From NCBI GenBank assembly GCA_963761035.1, contig CAVXFH010000002.1, positions 1,116,001-1,180,000 on the forward strand: a DNA stretch of 64,000 nucleotides, read 5' to 3'. Below are positions 16,658 through 25,826 of the stretch, piece by piece. The position numbers and the translations under genes were made by a program. Positions within the stretch are counted from its first letter, which is position 1. Each line of letters begins with the position of its first letter. The DNA is from JARRQJ01 sp963761035 (GTDB lineage Bacteria > Pseudomonadota > Gammaproteobacteria > DRLM01). Under the pieces are notes generated by a model. The model was not told the DNA's origin. It searched no databases and saw only the letters and a list, made by a program, of their open reading frames with translations.

Positions 16658-18043
16658 CTAAATTCTCAATCGCGCTCGCTGGATTGCTTCCCGAACTCGG
16701 CGCGGCGCGGTGCCACCGATATGATCGCGCGCGGCGACCGAGCCTTCCAGGCTCAATACCTCAAATACATCTTGGCCGATGACGGCGGCGAAGCGCTGTA
16801 ACTCCGCCAGCTCCATGGCCGCCAGATCCTTGCCCCGCTCAATGCCATAACGCACCGCCCTACCTACCACCTCATGGGCGTCGCGGAAGGGCATGCCTTT
16901 GCGCACCAGGTAATCGGCCAGGTCGGTAGCGGTCGCAAAGCCGCGCAAGGCGGATTGATACATATTGTCACGTTTGGCTTCGATAGCGGGCACCATATCG
17001 GCATAGACACGCACACAGGACTTCACCGTGTCTACGGCATCGAACAACGGCTCCTTGTCCTCTTGATTGTCTTTGTTATAGGCCAGAGGCTGTCCTTTCA
17101 TCAAGGTGAGCAAGGCTACCAGGGCGCCGCTAACCCGCCCGCTCTTGCCCCTTACCAGTTCGGGCACATCGGGGTTCTTCTTTTGCGGCATGATGGACGA
17201 GCCGGTGCAAAACCGGTCCGGAAGGACCACGAAATCGAACTGGGCTGAAGTCCAGAGGATCAACTCCTCGGAGAAACGCGACAAGTGCGTCATGATCAGA
17301 CTCGCGGCAGCGGCAAATTCGATGGCGAAGTCGCGGTCGCTCACCGCATCCAGAGAATTCTCGGCGACGGCGGCAAAGCCCAGCAACTTGGCAGTGTAGG
17401 TCCGATCGATGGGATAACTGGTTCCCGCCAGGGCCGCCGCCCCCAGGGGCATGACGTTGACCCGCTTGCGGCAATCCCGCAGCCGTTCGCGGTCGCGGAC
17501 CAGCATCTCGAACCACGCCAGGAGATGATGGCCGAAGCTTACCGGCTGAGCTACCTGGAGGTGAGTGAAGCCGGGCAGGATGGTATCCGCTTCCCGCTCC
17601 GCCGCATCGAGCAGTGCGATCTGCAAACGTTTGATCTCCTGATCGATGGCATCGATCTCGTCGCGCAGATAGAGGCGAATATCGGTAGCCACTTGATCGT
17701 TTCGGGAACGGCCGGTGTGAAGCTTTTTTCCCGCGACGCCAATGCGCTCCGTGAGCCGCGCCTCGATGTTCATGTGTACATCTTCCAGGGACAGCGACCA
17801 GGCGAAATCGCCCCGCTCGATCTCGGTCTGAATATCCCGCAAGCCCGTGACGATGGCCTCGCACTCCGCATCGGTCAACACTCCCACCTGTTGTAGCATG
17901 CGGGCATGAGCCATGGATCCGGCGATATCATGACGGTATAAGCGCTTGTCGAAGCTCACCGAGGAGGTGAATTCCTCGACGAAACGGTCGGTCGCCTCGG
18001 TGAAACGTCCTGTCCAGGGTTTATGGATATCGTCTTGAGCCAC
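16658..18043 (-). CDS. argH: Argininosuccinate lyase
   Basis: Last step of arginine synthesis: argininosuccinate to arginine plus fumarate. 461 aa, the usual length. Superfamily signatures are intact: KPWTGRFTEATDRFVEEFTSS at the N-terminus, LHTGRSRNDQVATD at about 109-122, TGFTHLQ-type PGFTHLQVAQPVSFGHH at about 157-173, and the flexible loop GSSIMPQKKNPD near 280-291 with the catalytic Ser. Divergent from hemC, an arrangement common in gammaproteobacteria. Confidence 0.97.
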   Translation of the reverse strand: MAQDDIHKPWTGRFTEATDRFVEEFTSSVSFDKRLYRHDIAGSMAHARMLQQVGVLTDAECEAIVTGLRDIQTEIERGDFAWSLSLEDVHMNIEARLTERIGVAGKKLHTGRSRNDQVATDIRLYLRDEIDAIDQEIKRLQIALLDAAEREADTILPGFTHLQVAQPVSFGHHLLAWFEMLVRDRERLRDCRKRVNVMPLGAAALAGTSYPIDRTYTAKLLGFAAVAENSLDAVSDRDFAIEFAAAASLIMTHLSRFSEELILWTSAQFDFVVLPDRFCTGSSIMPQKKNPDVPELVRGKSGRVSGALVALLTLMKGQPLAYNKDNQEDKEPLFDAVDTVKSCVRVYADMVPAIEAKRDNMYQSALRGFATATDLADYLVRKGMPFRDAHEVVGRAVRYGIERGKDLAAMELAELQRFAAVIGQDVFEVLSLEGSVAARDHIGGTAPRRVREAIQRARLRI

Positions 18044-18100
18044 GTGCGAGTCCTCTGCTATATCGACTTGAAGTATACCAACTTTCCGCCGTCAACCGCC

Positions 18101-18116
18101 CCAGGGTTTGCCCTGG
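18101..18116. other. Hairpin in the argH-hemC divergent region
   Basis: Perfect 6 bp stem CCAGGG/CCCTGG with a four-base loop, followed by no T-run. It lies between argH and hemC and would be in the hemC leader if the promoter is nearer argH. Function unknown; it may be incidental. Confidence 0.3.
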
Positions 18117-18167
18117 AGCCCGACACGCCGTACGATTAGCGGCCGTACTGAAATAATGAGCGGTTAC

Positions 18168-19112
18168 ATGACCGAGAAATTACTACGTATCGCCACCCGC
18201 AAAAGTCCCCTTGCCCTGTGGCAAGCGGAATATGTTCGCGACCGGCTCCTGGCGGCCCACCCGGGCCTGCACGTGGAATTAGTGCGCATGACCACCCAAG
18301 GCGATAAAGTCTTGGACAGCCCTCTGGCCAAGATCGGCGGTAAGGGTCTGTTCGTTAAAGAGCTTGAAGATGGCTTGTTGAACGGACGCGCCGATTTGGC
18401 GGTGCATTCCATGAAAGATGTACCGATAGAATTGCCCGCCGGCCTGCATCTGCCGGTGATATGTGAACGGGAAGATCCGCGTGACGCCTATGTATCCCGC
18501 CGTCATCAATCCCTCGACGAATTACCCCACGGTGCACGGGTGGGCACCTCCAGCCTGCGCCGCCAGTGCCAGATCAAGGCCAGGCGTCCCGACCTGGAGA
18601 TCGTGAGCCTGCGCGGCAACGTCAACACCCGTCTGGCCAAGCTGGATGACGGCGATTTCGATGCGGTGATCCTGGCCGCCGCCGGGCTGCTGCGTCTCGG
18701 CCTCGGCGAGCACATCACCGTCTATCTCGACCCCGCAATCAGCCTGCCTGCCGTCGGCCAAGGCGCGATAGGAATAGAGTGCCGGCGCGACGACCCGGAA
18801 GTGAATCGCCTTATCGCCGTCCTTGACGACGCGGATACCCATACCCGCGTCACCGCCGAGCGCGCCATGAACCATCGTCTGGAAGGCGGTTGCCAGGTAC
18901 CCATCGCCGGCCATGCCACGCTCAACGTTAACGTGTTGTATCTGCGCGGACTGGTAGGTGCCCCCGACGGCAGGCAGGTGATTCGCGGCGAGATCAGCGG
19001 TCCCCGCGACGCAGCGGAGCAATTAGGCGTCGCTTTGGCCGACAAACTGCTGTCTCGCGGCGCCGCCGCCATCCTCAAGGCAGTATATGCCGCAAGCAAC
19101 GACCAAACTTAG
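18168..19112 (+). CDS. hemC: Porphobilinogen deaminase (hydroxymethylbilane synthase)
   Basis: Joins four porphobilinogens into hydroxymethylbilane. About 314 aa from ATG 18168; ATG 18156 (four residues longer) is also possible and neither has a strong Shine-Dalgarno. Motifs: LRIATRKSPLALWQAEYV at the N-terminus, TQGDKVLDSPLAKIGGKGLFVKELE, LAVHSMKDVP, and the dipyrromethane attachment region LEGGCQVPIAGHA with Cys at about 244. First gene of hemC-hemD-hemX-hemY on the plus strand. Confidence 0.96.
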   Translation: MTEKLLRIATRKSPLALWQAEYVRDRLLAAHPGLHVELVRMTTQGDKVLDSPLAKIGGKGLFVKELEDGLLNGRADLAVHSMKDVPIELPAGLHLPVICEREDPRDAYVSRRHQSLDELPHGARVGTSSLRRQCQIKARRPDLEIVSLRGNVNTRLAKLDDGDFDAVILAAAGLLRLGLGEHITVYLDPAISLPAVGQGAIGIECRRDDPEVNRLIAVLDDADTHTRVTAERAMNHRLEGGCQVPIAGHATLNVNVLYLRGLVGAPDGRQVIRGEISGPRDAAEQLGVALADKLLSRGAAAILKAVYAASNDQT

Positions 19113-19169
19113 GGCTTGCCGGCGATTCAGTGGAAGGGATAAAGGCGGCGCGTTGCCGCTTCATGAATC

Positions 19170-19958
19170 ATGGTAGCAACCCGGCCACTCCAAGGACTGC
19201 GCATCATGGTGACCCGCCCTGCCCACCAAGCCGCCCATTTGTGCGAAATTATCAGCATGGCGGGCGGCAACGCTATAGCGTTGCCCGCAGTGGCGATAGA
19301 AGAGCCGGAAGACCCCAGTTCGGCCCGTACACTGGTAGCGCGGCTCAAGGAATTCGACATCGCCGTTTTTGTCAGCGCCAATGCGGCGGAAAAGGGAATG
19401 GCCCTCATTCATCAGCAAGGCGGTTTACCCTCCCATATTAAATTGGCCGCGGTAGGACAGCGAAGCGCCGAGGCCCTGGAACGCCATGGTGCCAAGATTG
19501 CGATCCAGGCAGTGCCGCCGTACAACAGCGAGTCTTTGCTTGCCAATGCGGAGCTTCATTCCGTCAAGGGAAAATCCATCCTGATCTTTCGCGGCAGCGG
19601 CGGCAGAGAATTACTGGCGGAGACCTTGCGCCAACGCGGCGCCCACGTGGTCTATGCCGAGGTCTATCGCCGCATGAAGCCGGACGCGCGGCTTGCCGAT
19701 AGACTTGCGCAAGCTGGAGAGATTGATATCGTGGTGGTAACCAGTCAGGATGGGTTGCGTAATCTCATGGAGATGGCGAACATGGCGGGGCGCAGCCGGT
19801 GGCTATTGGACAAACCCTTGGCGGCCATTAGCCGGCGCGTTGCGCAATTGGCAAGCGAATTGGGATTTTCCCATCCCGCGCTGGTGGCGGACCAGGCCTC
19901 GGATGAAGCCCTGGTGAAGGCCATCGCCTCTTGGCGACACAACCGGCAAACCACCTAA
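19170..19958 (+). CDS. hemD: Uroporphyrinogen-III synthase
   Basis: Cyclises hydroxymethylbilane with inversion of ring D. 262 aa. This family is weakly conserved; it is recognised by the N-terminal LRIMVTRPAHQAAHL, FVSANAAEKGM, the middle ILIFRGSGGRELLAETLRQRGAHV and VVTSQDGLRNLMEMA, plus its place directly after hemC. Ends 20 bp before hemX. Confidence 0.92.
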   Translation: MVATRPLQGLRIMVTRPAHQAAHLCEIISMAGGNAIALPAVAIEEPEDPSSARTLVARLKEFDIAVFVSANAAEKGMALIHQQGGLPSHIKLAAVGQRSAEALERHGAKIAIQAVPPYNSESLLANAELHSVKGKSILIFRGSGGRELLAETLRQRGAHVVYAEVYRRMKPDARLADRLAQAGEIDIVVVTSQDGLRNLMEMANMAGRSRWLLDKPLAAISRRVAQLASELGFSHPALVADQASDEALVKAIASWRHNRQTT

Positions 19959-19978
19959 TAGATATTGAAGGATCCGGC

Positions 19979-21080
19979 ATGAGCGAAACTCCCTCTCCCG
20001 ATAATTCTGCCTACACGCCAGGCGTGACGGATAGCGACATCGACAAGTCCGCGGCCGACACGTCGCAACGGCGCCACGCAGCCAAGCATGCTAAGAGCAG
20101 CGGCATTATCGGGCTTACCCTGTTCATGTTGGTGCTGCTGGCGGGCATCGCTGCCGGCGGTTATTTCTTGTGGCACAGGCTGGAAGTCACCCAACAGAAA
20201 CTGTACGCCGATGTCGAGTCCACCAAGCAACAATTGAATGCCCTGGCTGGCCGTAGTGAACAACTTGAGCGGCAGGTCGGGGCATTACCCGGGAGCATTG
20301 CGACCCTGCAGGCCCAGCAGCAGGCAATGGAAGAGGCCGTCAGCAAGCTGCGCAGCGAAGCAAGCGGCGGTTCGCGCACCTGGGATGTGGAGGAAATCGC
20401 CGTCTTGCTGCAGATCGCCAATGACCGCCTGCACCTGGAAGGCGATGTCGCCGTCGCATTGGCGGCGCTGGAGGCGGCCGACCGCCATATCGAGTCCCTG
20501 AAAAACCCTGCATTGATAGAGATTCGACGCTTACTCGCCGATGAGATCACTACCCTGCGCGCCATCCCCGCACCCGATATCACCGGCATGTCCCTGAGAT
20601 TAGACGCGCTTATCGAAGGCATCGATCGCCTGCCCGTAGTCGGCGGCGAAGGCATAAAGGAAACTAGCCGCAAGCCCTGTCGGCACGCGGGGTTGGCGGA
20701 GCCTACTGAATGATTTCTGGCAAAAAATAAGAAGCCTAGTGGTCATTAAACGCCGCGGCGAGGCCGATCGCGCCTTGCTCGCTCCGGATGAACGCTATTT
20801 CCTAACACAGAACCTCCGCCTGAATCTGGAGTCGGCGCGCATCGCCCTGTTGCGGCATGACCGTCAAAGCTATCAGCAAGCACTGCGCTCGGCCCGCGAA
20901 TGGATTGCCCTATATTTTGACGACACCGCCCCAGCCGTTGAGGCTACTCTCAAAGAGCTTACCCGACTACAGCAAATCGACATCGCGCCGAGCCTGCCGG
21001 ATATTTCCGGTTCGCTGAATGCCCTGCGCTCTTGGTTAACGCGCCAGAAAAGGCAAAGTGACAAGGCAACGCAACCATGA
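19979..21080 (+). pseudogene. hemX: hemX, interrupted by one frameshift
   Basis: HemX is a bitopic inner-membrane protein of unknown exact role encoded in hem operons (once annotated as uroporphyrinogen methyltransferase). The first part runs from ATG 19979 (AAGGA seven bases upstream) to a stop at 20711-20713. It contains a cytoplasmic N-terminus, one transmembrane helix (GIIGLTLFMLVLLAGIAAGGYF) and a coiled coil. The rest of HemX continues in another frame: GWRSLLNDFWQKIRSLVV, then IKRRG through to the stop at 21080. The switch must lie between 20658 and about 20690, equivalent to one inserted base. Either the gene is broken in this strain or the sequence has an indel error. The second half has no convincing start of its own. 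Confidence 0.85.
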
Positions 21081-22336
21081 AAGTGCTGATAGTCAGCCTT
21101 CTGCTGTTGACGGCTACCGTGGCAGCGGCATTGTTCATCCTGCAAGACAGCGGCCACGTCATCATCGCCTATCGGGACTGGACCATCGAATCCAGTCTAA
21201 CGTTGCTCATCGCAGGTATAGTGATTCTGTTTATAGTGTTTTATTACGGCTTGCGCCTGTGGAGCGGTTTGCGTTCTCTGCCACGCCGCGTGCGGCGCTG
21301 GCGGCGTCAACGCCGCGATGCCAAGGTACGAGCCAGCTATCTGCGCGGCATGACTGCGCTGTTGGAAGGCAGATGGACGACTGCCGAGAAATATTTGTTA
21401 AAGGAAGTGCGCCACAGCGACGCCAAAGCGCTGCACTATATCGCCGCGGCACAATCCGCCGAAGCGCAGGGTTCTCAGGCGCGCCGCGACAGTTATCTGC
21501 GTACTGCCGCCGAACAGGACGCCAAGGCCGAGGCGGCGGTGGGTTTGGCACAGGCCGGTTACTTTCTCGAAAATCGACAGGCCGACGATGCGCGCGCGAT
21601 ACTCGACCGTTTACACGCAGCGCAACCCAAACAACCGGCGGTGCTGAAGAGGCTCATGGAAGTCTATATCGCTCTGCAAGAGTGGGAAAGGCTGTTGGAT
21701 ATCATCCCCGAACTGGAGCGGCGCGATGTGGTCCATGGCATCATATCCGAACAACTACTGTGCCTCGCCTATCGCGGCTTGTTCGCGCAGGCTGCGCTGC
21801 AAAAGGATAGAGAAGGGCTACACAGGTTATGGGACCGTGTCCCGCGTTCCGTGCGGCGTAACGAGGACATGTTGTTCGACTATGCCCGCGCCCTCGTCGC
21901 CATTGACCCTCACGCCGGCGCACAATTAGAATCGCTGCTCGCCGACGCCATCGATCGTCACTGGAACGATGCGCTAGTCTATATCTACGGCCAGATTCCA
22001 TCGGAAAACCCCGGCGAGCAACTGACATTTGCCGAGCGCTGGTTGAAACATCATAGCCGCAGTGCCGTATTGCTGCTCACCTTGGGACGGCTATGCGTGC
22101 GCAATCAACTGTGGGGTAAGGGGCGCAGCTACCTGGAGGCCAGTCTCGGAATCGAGGCTCATGCCGAGACCTACCGCGAATTGGGTGCGTTATTGGAAAA
22201 ACTCGACAACAAAGGTGCCGCGCTGGATTGCTACCGCAAGGCCCTCTCCCTGGTACCGGAAAAGTTCTTCGCCCCGCCGGATGCGCAAGTGCAGCGCCCG
22301 ATACCGCCGCTGCAACTCCCGATGCAATCTCGCTAA
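21077..22336 (+). CDS. hemY: HemY, TPR-containing haem-operon membrane protein
   Basis: 419 aa inner-membrane protein of the HemY family (not the Gram-positive protoporphyrinogen oxidase). Two N-terminal transmembrane segments (about 2-21 and 40-60) enclose the conserved GHVIIAYRDWTIESSL. A basic stretch and then a tetratricopeptide region follow (RASYLRGMTALLEGRWTTAEKYL; KAEAAVGLAQAGYFL; GALLEKLDNKGAALDCYRKAL). Its ATG overlaps the hemX stop by 4 bp (ATGA), so it is coupled to the downstream part of hemX. The role in haem synthesis is not established at molecular level. Confidence 0.93.
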   Translation: MKVLIVSLLLLTATVAAALFILQDSGHVIIAYRDWTIESSLTLLIAGIVILFIVFYYGLRLWSGLRSLPRRVRRWRRQRRDAKVRASYLRGMTALLEGRWTTAEKYLLKEVRHSDAKALHYIAAAQSAEAQGSQARRDSYLRTAAEQDAKAEAAVGLAQAGYFLENRQADDARAILDRLHAAQPKQPAVLKRLMEVYIALQEWERLLDIIPELERRDVVHGIISEQLLCLAYRGLFAQAALQKDREGLHRLWDRVPRSVRRNEDMLFDYARALVAIDPHAGAQLESLLADAIDRHWNDALVYIYGQIPSENPGEQLTFAERWLKHHSRSAVLLLTLGRLCVRNQLWGKGRSYLEASLGIEAHAETYRELGALLEKLDNKGAALDCYRKALSLVPEKFFAPPDAQVQRPIPPLQLPMQSR

Positions 22337-22346
22337 AAGGCCACAG

Positions 22347-23384
22347 TTAAGTTTTGGCCCGCTGCCTCGCCACCGCATCCGGGGCGAATTCGAAGGGATC
22401 AGAATAAAATTGCCGCGTCGGCAAACCAAGGGAAACGCAGGCGTCTCGGGTGGCGCGCACCATGGCGGGCGGCCCCGCGGCATAAACATCATGGCAGCCG
22501 AGATCGGCGTAATCCGCCGCCACGGCCTCGTGGACATAGCCGATGCGCCCTTGCCATTTATCCGTTTCCGGCGGCGCCGACAAAACGGCTGTATAGCGAA
22601 AATTGGCGTACTCCTCCCCCCACTGCCGCGGTAGCTTATCGAGATATAAATCCACCTTAGCCCGCGCGCCCCAGTAGAGATGTATGGTGCGGCCCACGCC
22701 GGCGGCAAAGGCGTGCTCGATAATACCCTTGATCGGCGCGAAGCCGGTGCCGCCCGCCACCAGGATGATGGGGCGCGGCGAATCCTCGCGCAGATAAAAA
22801 TCGCCATGGGGGCCTTCGATGCGCGCCATGCTCTTTTCTTTCATGTAATCGAAGACATATTCAGTGAATTCTCCCTCCTCCACATGGCGGACATGCAATT
22901 CGATAAATTCATCGTCATGAGGGGCATTGGCCAAGGAAAAACTGCGATGCCTGCCATCGGGCAATAGAAAATCGATATATTGGCCGGCGAGAAACTGCAG
23001 GCGCTGCGCCGCGGGCAGCTTAAGATAGAGGCGCATCACGTCAGGGGCCAGCAATTCCTTTTTCACCACACGAGCCGGCAACTTTTTCACCTGAAGATTC
23101 TGCACGCCGGTCTCCTGCACTTCGATGGTCAGGTCGCCATGGGGCCGAGCCTGACAAAACAAGGCCAGGCCGGCTCCCCGTTCGGATGTTGTGAGTGCCG
23201 CGGGCTGACTATCACCGTATCCCACTTGTCCGGATACTATTTTGCCCTTGCAAGAGCCGCAGGTCCCATTGCGGCAGCCATAAGGGAGCGTCACCCCCTG
23301 GCGCAGGGCGGCATCCAACACGCTTTCATTGTCCTCGACGGTGAATTCATGACCACTGGGCCGCACCCGGACTTTGCACGTCAT
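22347..23384 (-). CDS. Ferredoxin-reductase with N-terminal 2Fe-2S domain (CDP-6-deoxy-glucoseen reductase/AscD-like)
   Basis: 345 aa electron-transfer protein starting at ATG 23384 (GGGA six bases upstream). A plant-type 2Fe-2S ferredoxin domain has ligands CRNGTCGSC at about 37-45 and the fourth Cys in LALFCQARP near 76. Next come an FAD-binding barrel with RHRSFSLANAP (about 145-155) and an NAD(P) domain with ILVAGGTGFAPIKGI (about 205-219) and the C-terminal FYSDPFEF. These proteins are annotated after AscD but are widespread and often sit near ubiD in gammaproteobacteria. The partner reaction here is unknown; a role with the nearby UbiD region is speculative. Confidence 0.85.
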   Translation of the reverse strand: MTCKVRVRPSGHEFTVEDNESVLDAALRQGVTLPYGCRNGTCGSCKGKIVSGQVGYGDSQPAALTTSERGAGLALFCQARPHGDLTIEVQETGVQNLQVKKLPARVVKKELLAPDVMRLYLKLPAAQRLQFLAGQYIDFLLPDGRHRSFSLANAPHDDEFIELHVRHVEEGEFTEYVFDYMKEKSMARIEGPHGDFYLREDSPRPIILVAGGTGFAPIKGIIEHAFAAGVGRTIHLYWGARAKVDLYLDKLPRQWGEEYANFRYTAVLSAPPETDKWQGRIGYVHEAVAADYADLGCHDVYAAGPPAMVRATRDACVSLGLPTRQFYSDPFEFAPDAVARQRAKT

Positions 23385-23458
23385 AACTATTCCCTGATAC
23401 TTTAATGACACGTAAACCAAAGCGGCACATTGTGGCCGATTTTAGCCCGGAGTACAAA

Positions 23459-24343
23459 ATGCTGGACAGCATCCTTATCATTGGTTGCGGCGATATCGGC
23501 CGGCGGGTGGCAAACCTCTATCGGGACCGTGGCGTACCGGTATCCGCTCTAACCCGCCATCAGACCACGGCGGACGCGCTGTCTTCCCAGAGTTTCACCG
23601 CATTCGTAGGCGATTTGGATCGACCGGAAACATTACCGGGACTGCCTACTCGCGATAGCCCGGTCTTTTATTTCGTCCCGCCCCCCAGGCACGGCGAAGG
23701 TGATCTTCGGCTGCATGTCTTTCTAAGCCGAATTACCGATCAGGCATTGCCCCGCAAGCTAATCTATATCAGCACCAGCGGTGTCTACGGCGATTGCCGG
23801 GGAGCTCGGGTGGCGGAGGATACCGCGCCCAAACCGGGGACTGACCGGGCCCGCCGCCGTCTCGCCGCCGAAACACTAATACAAGAATGGGAACGGACCT
23901 ATGGAATACCGACAGCAATACTGCGGGTGGGAGGAATTTACGGACCGGGACGGTTGCCAGTGGATCGTCTCCGGCAAGGGGCGCCGGTGTTGCACGAGCA
24001 GGAGTGCGGCTACACCAACCGCATACACGCCGACGACCTCGCGGCGGTTTGCGTAGCCGCCGCGGAGCGCGGGCAAGGTATTTATAACGTCAGTGACGGC
24101 AATCCAAGCACCATGACCGATTACTTCAACCGGGTAGCGGACCTTTATGGGCTGCCCCGCCCGCCGCAAATCAATTTGGCCGAGGCGCAGACCCGCCTAA
24201 GCGCGGAGATGATGTCTTATCTGAATGAATCACGGCGGCTGGACAATCGCAAGATGCTCGGAGAACTGCATGTGCGTTTGCGCTATCCAAGCTTGCGCGA
24301 AGGTTTAGCCGGCGTCGTCACCGAGGATGGCGCAACGACTTAA
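23459..24343 (+). CDS. NAD(P)-dependent epimerase/SDR protein, YeeZ-like
   Basis: 294 aa extended short-chain dehydrogenase. The N-terminal ILIIGCGDIGRRVANLYRDRG has the GCGDIG form of the YeeZ-like group. The active site region LIYISTSGVYGDCRG has Tyr, but the expected YxxxK is replaced by a divergent TDRARRRLAAETL, so classical SDR catalysis is uncertain. ILRVGGIYGPGR and NRIHADDLAAV are epimerase signatures. The ATG at 23459 has GGAG six bases upstream; a longer frame from 23405 is less likely. Divergent from the ferredoxin reductase over 74 bp. Confidence 0.85.
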   Translation: MLDSILIIGCGDIGRRVANLYRDRGVPVSALTRHQTTADALSSQSFTAFVGDLDRPETLPGLPTRDSPVFYFVPPPRHGEGDLRLHVFLSRITDQALPRKLIYISTSGVYGDCRGARVAEDTAPKPGTDRARRRLAAETLIQEWERTYGIPTAILRVGGIYGPGRLPVDRLRQGAPVLHEQECGYTNRIHADDLAAVCVAAAERGQGIYNVSDGNPSTMTDYFNRVADLYGLPRPPQINLAEAQTRLSAEMMSYLNESRRLDNRKMLGELHVRLRYPSLREGLAGVVTEDGATT

Positions 24344-24695
24344 AATCTTCCTGCCGGGGAGTTTACATCGGCAGATGCCAGTTGAGCCGCCGACGGGGAC
24401 GACTCTAGTCGGGAAGGCACTTTTCGCCATGAGTACGCCGGCAAGATACCGGGTGAGGCCAATTCCAGCATCACTGGATGACCTGCTGAGAACAGCGCGT
24501 CAAGCCGGCCAATCTGCCGGGGATTGATTTGCCCATTTCACCCGCCCGTCAACGCGTTTAATTCGTGCTGTATGGCGGTTACAACATAATCGATTTCTTA
24601 CAGTGCGCTTGCCGCCTTCCGGCGCGATGACATTACTTTAGAACAGGCCATATTTTGCGCAACATCCACCCATAGGCCATCAGTTGAAACAATGA
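24344..24695. other. Intergenic stretch without a recognised gene
   Basis: 352 bp between the epimerase and the TIGR02647 gene. A short plus-strand frame beginning at an ATG near 24429 (STPARYRVRPIPASLDDLL) has no Shine-Dalgarno and no family I know. No T-rich terminator hairpin was seen. Confidence 0.4.
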
Positions 24696-24929
24696 TCACC
24701 GAGGACCCAAAATAGACAGCAAGGCTTGGACATGTTCCGTCGCATCGATACCGAGACTGGTTAAATAGCCCCCGTCGGCTTGAGTAATCAAACCCTTCTC
24801 GTGCAATCGCCTGGCAGCAGCGATGGCCGACGGCCCCGCCGTTTTGTGCACCTTGATCCCCTCCTGGTTAGTAGACAGGTTATAGAGGCTCAGCAGCTTG
24901 ATCTCATCGACCAGATCCGGCGTGTCCAT
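24696..24929 (-). CDS. TIGR02647-family small protein
   Basis: 77 aa, soluble, function unknown. The sequence LVDEIKLLSLYNLSTNQEGI, then KVH, followed by AIAAARRLHEKGLITQADGGYLTSLGIDA, has the look of the conserved TIGR02647 family found in Pseudomonas, Vibrio and relatives. The compact helical pattern with GLI...DGGYLT resembles a winged-helix fold, so a DNA-binding or regulatory role is possible but unproven. ATG 24929 has GGGGA eight bases upstream; ATG 24944 would add five residues. It follows the orphan ParA gene on the same strand 198 bp downstream. Confidence 0.7.
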   Translation of the reverse strand: MDTPDLVDEIKLLSLYNLSTNQEGIKVHKTAGPSAIAAARRLHEKGLITQADGGYLTSLGIDATEHVQALLSILGPR

Positions 24930-25127
24930 AACTTCATTCCCCATTCAATTAGATTTTCTATTTTATTCTCATTGCCGTTCGCTGTCTTCCCAGCGCTCTA
25001 TCCCGCAACGCTGCGGTTACTCGGGTAACAAAGCTCGGCTATGTTCATCGACTGATATAATTTAATCTATTTGATCCATGTCGGGATGGATATCATTGGG
25101 AGTAATCAGGCACCGTCGCGGCGATAA

Positions 25128-25787
25128 CTAGCCCACCGCCTCCATCTCAATGATGGGCATATCATCCTGCTCCCGCAGCCACGCCAAGATCGGCTGCCAT
25201 TCCACCAGATCGTCCGCCACTTGGGCAAATGGCAGTTCAAAGATACCTAAGCCCTGCTTGGCGGCGCGGATATAGTTTTGGGTGTCGCGGAGAGTGGCGA
25301 TAAAGGGGATTTCCAGATTGCTCAGAAACCGCTCCAAGTCTTTATAGACGATAGTCTGTTCACGGGCGCGGTTGGCGACCACCGCTACCGTGGCATTGCT
25401 GTTCATAGCCTTACAGGTCAGCAGCAGGTCGCCGATAAAGTGAGCGGCGGCACGGATATCGATGGGCGAGGGCAATACGGGGATGAGAATATGGTGGGCA
25501 TGACGCACCAGGTGGGTCAATTCCCTGCCATGCACCCCTGCCGGGGCATCGATGATGATGTAATCGGGTTTTTCAGGGGCACGCACCGGGTCTTTCCAGG
25601 CCTTCACCCCGTGGATAGGGGGACGTTCTTCGGGGCGCCCCGCCAGCCATTCTACGCTGCTTCCCTGGGGATCGAAATCCGCCAGCATTACGGAATGGCC
25701 CTTCCTGACGTGATAACTGGCCAGATTGGTGGCCAAGGTGGTCTTACCACAACCGCCCTTGGTATTAAGCAACATGATGGAACGCAT
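25128..25787 (-). CDS. Orphan ParA/MinD-type ATPase
   Basis: 219 aa ATPase. The deviant Walker A KGGCGKTT is at 10-17, with switch I/Walker A' region LADFDPQGSSVEWLA at about 35-49 and Walker B IIIDAPAGVHG at about 77-87. No ParB, CheY/CheA or cellulose gene is next to it, so its cargo is unknown. It belongs to the small chromosomal ParA subgroup (resembling ParC/ParP, PpfA and McdA-type positioners). It lies 39 bp downstream of ubiD on the same strand and may be its last operon member. Confidence 0.88.
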   Translation of the reverse strand: MRSIMLLNTKGGCGKTTLATNLASYHVRKGHSVMLADFDPQGSSVEWLAGRPEERPPIHGVKAWKDPVRAPEKPDYIIIDAPAGVHGRELTHLVRHAHHILIPVLPSPIDIRAAAHFIGDLLLTCKAMNSNATVAVVANRAREQTIVYKDLERFLSNLEIPFIATLRDTQNYIRAAKQGLGIFELPFAQVADDLVEWQPILAWLREQDDMPIIEMEAVG

Positions 25788-25826
25788 TTAATCCTCCTGC
25801 CACTATGTTACTTATAATAATTGCTC

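Noticed and set aside
20739..21080. Independent 113 aa gene downstream of hemX
   Set aside because: Its sequence is the normal C-terminal part of HemX, and upstream codons in the same frame also match HemX, so it is the continuation after a frameshift and not a separate gene.
24327..24527. 66-codon plus-strand frame overlapping the end of the epimerase gene
   Set aside because: No ribosome site, no family resemblance, starts inside a conserved gene.
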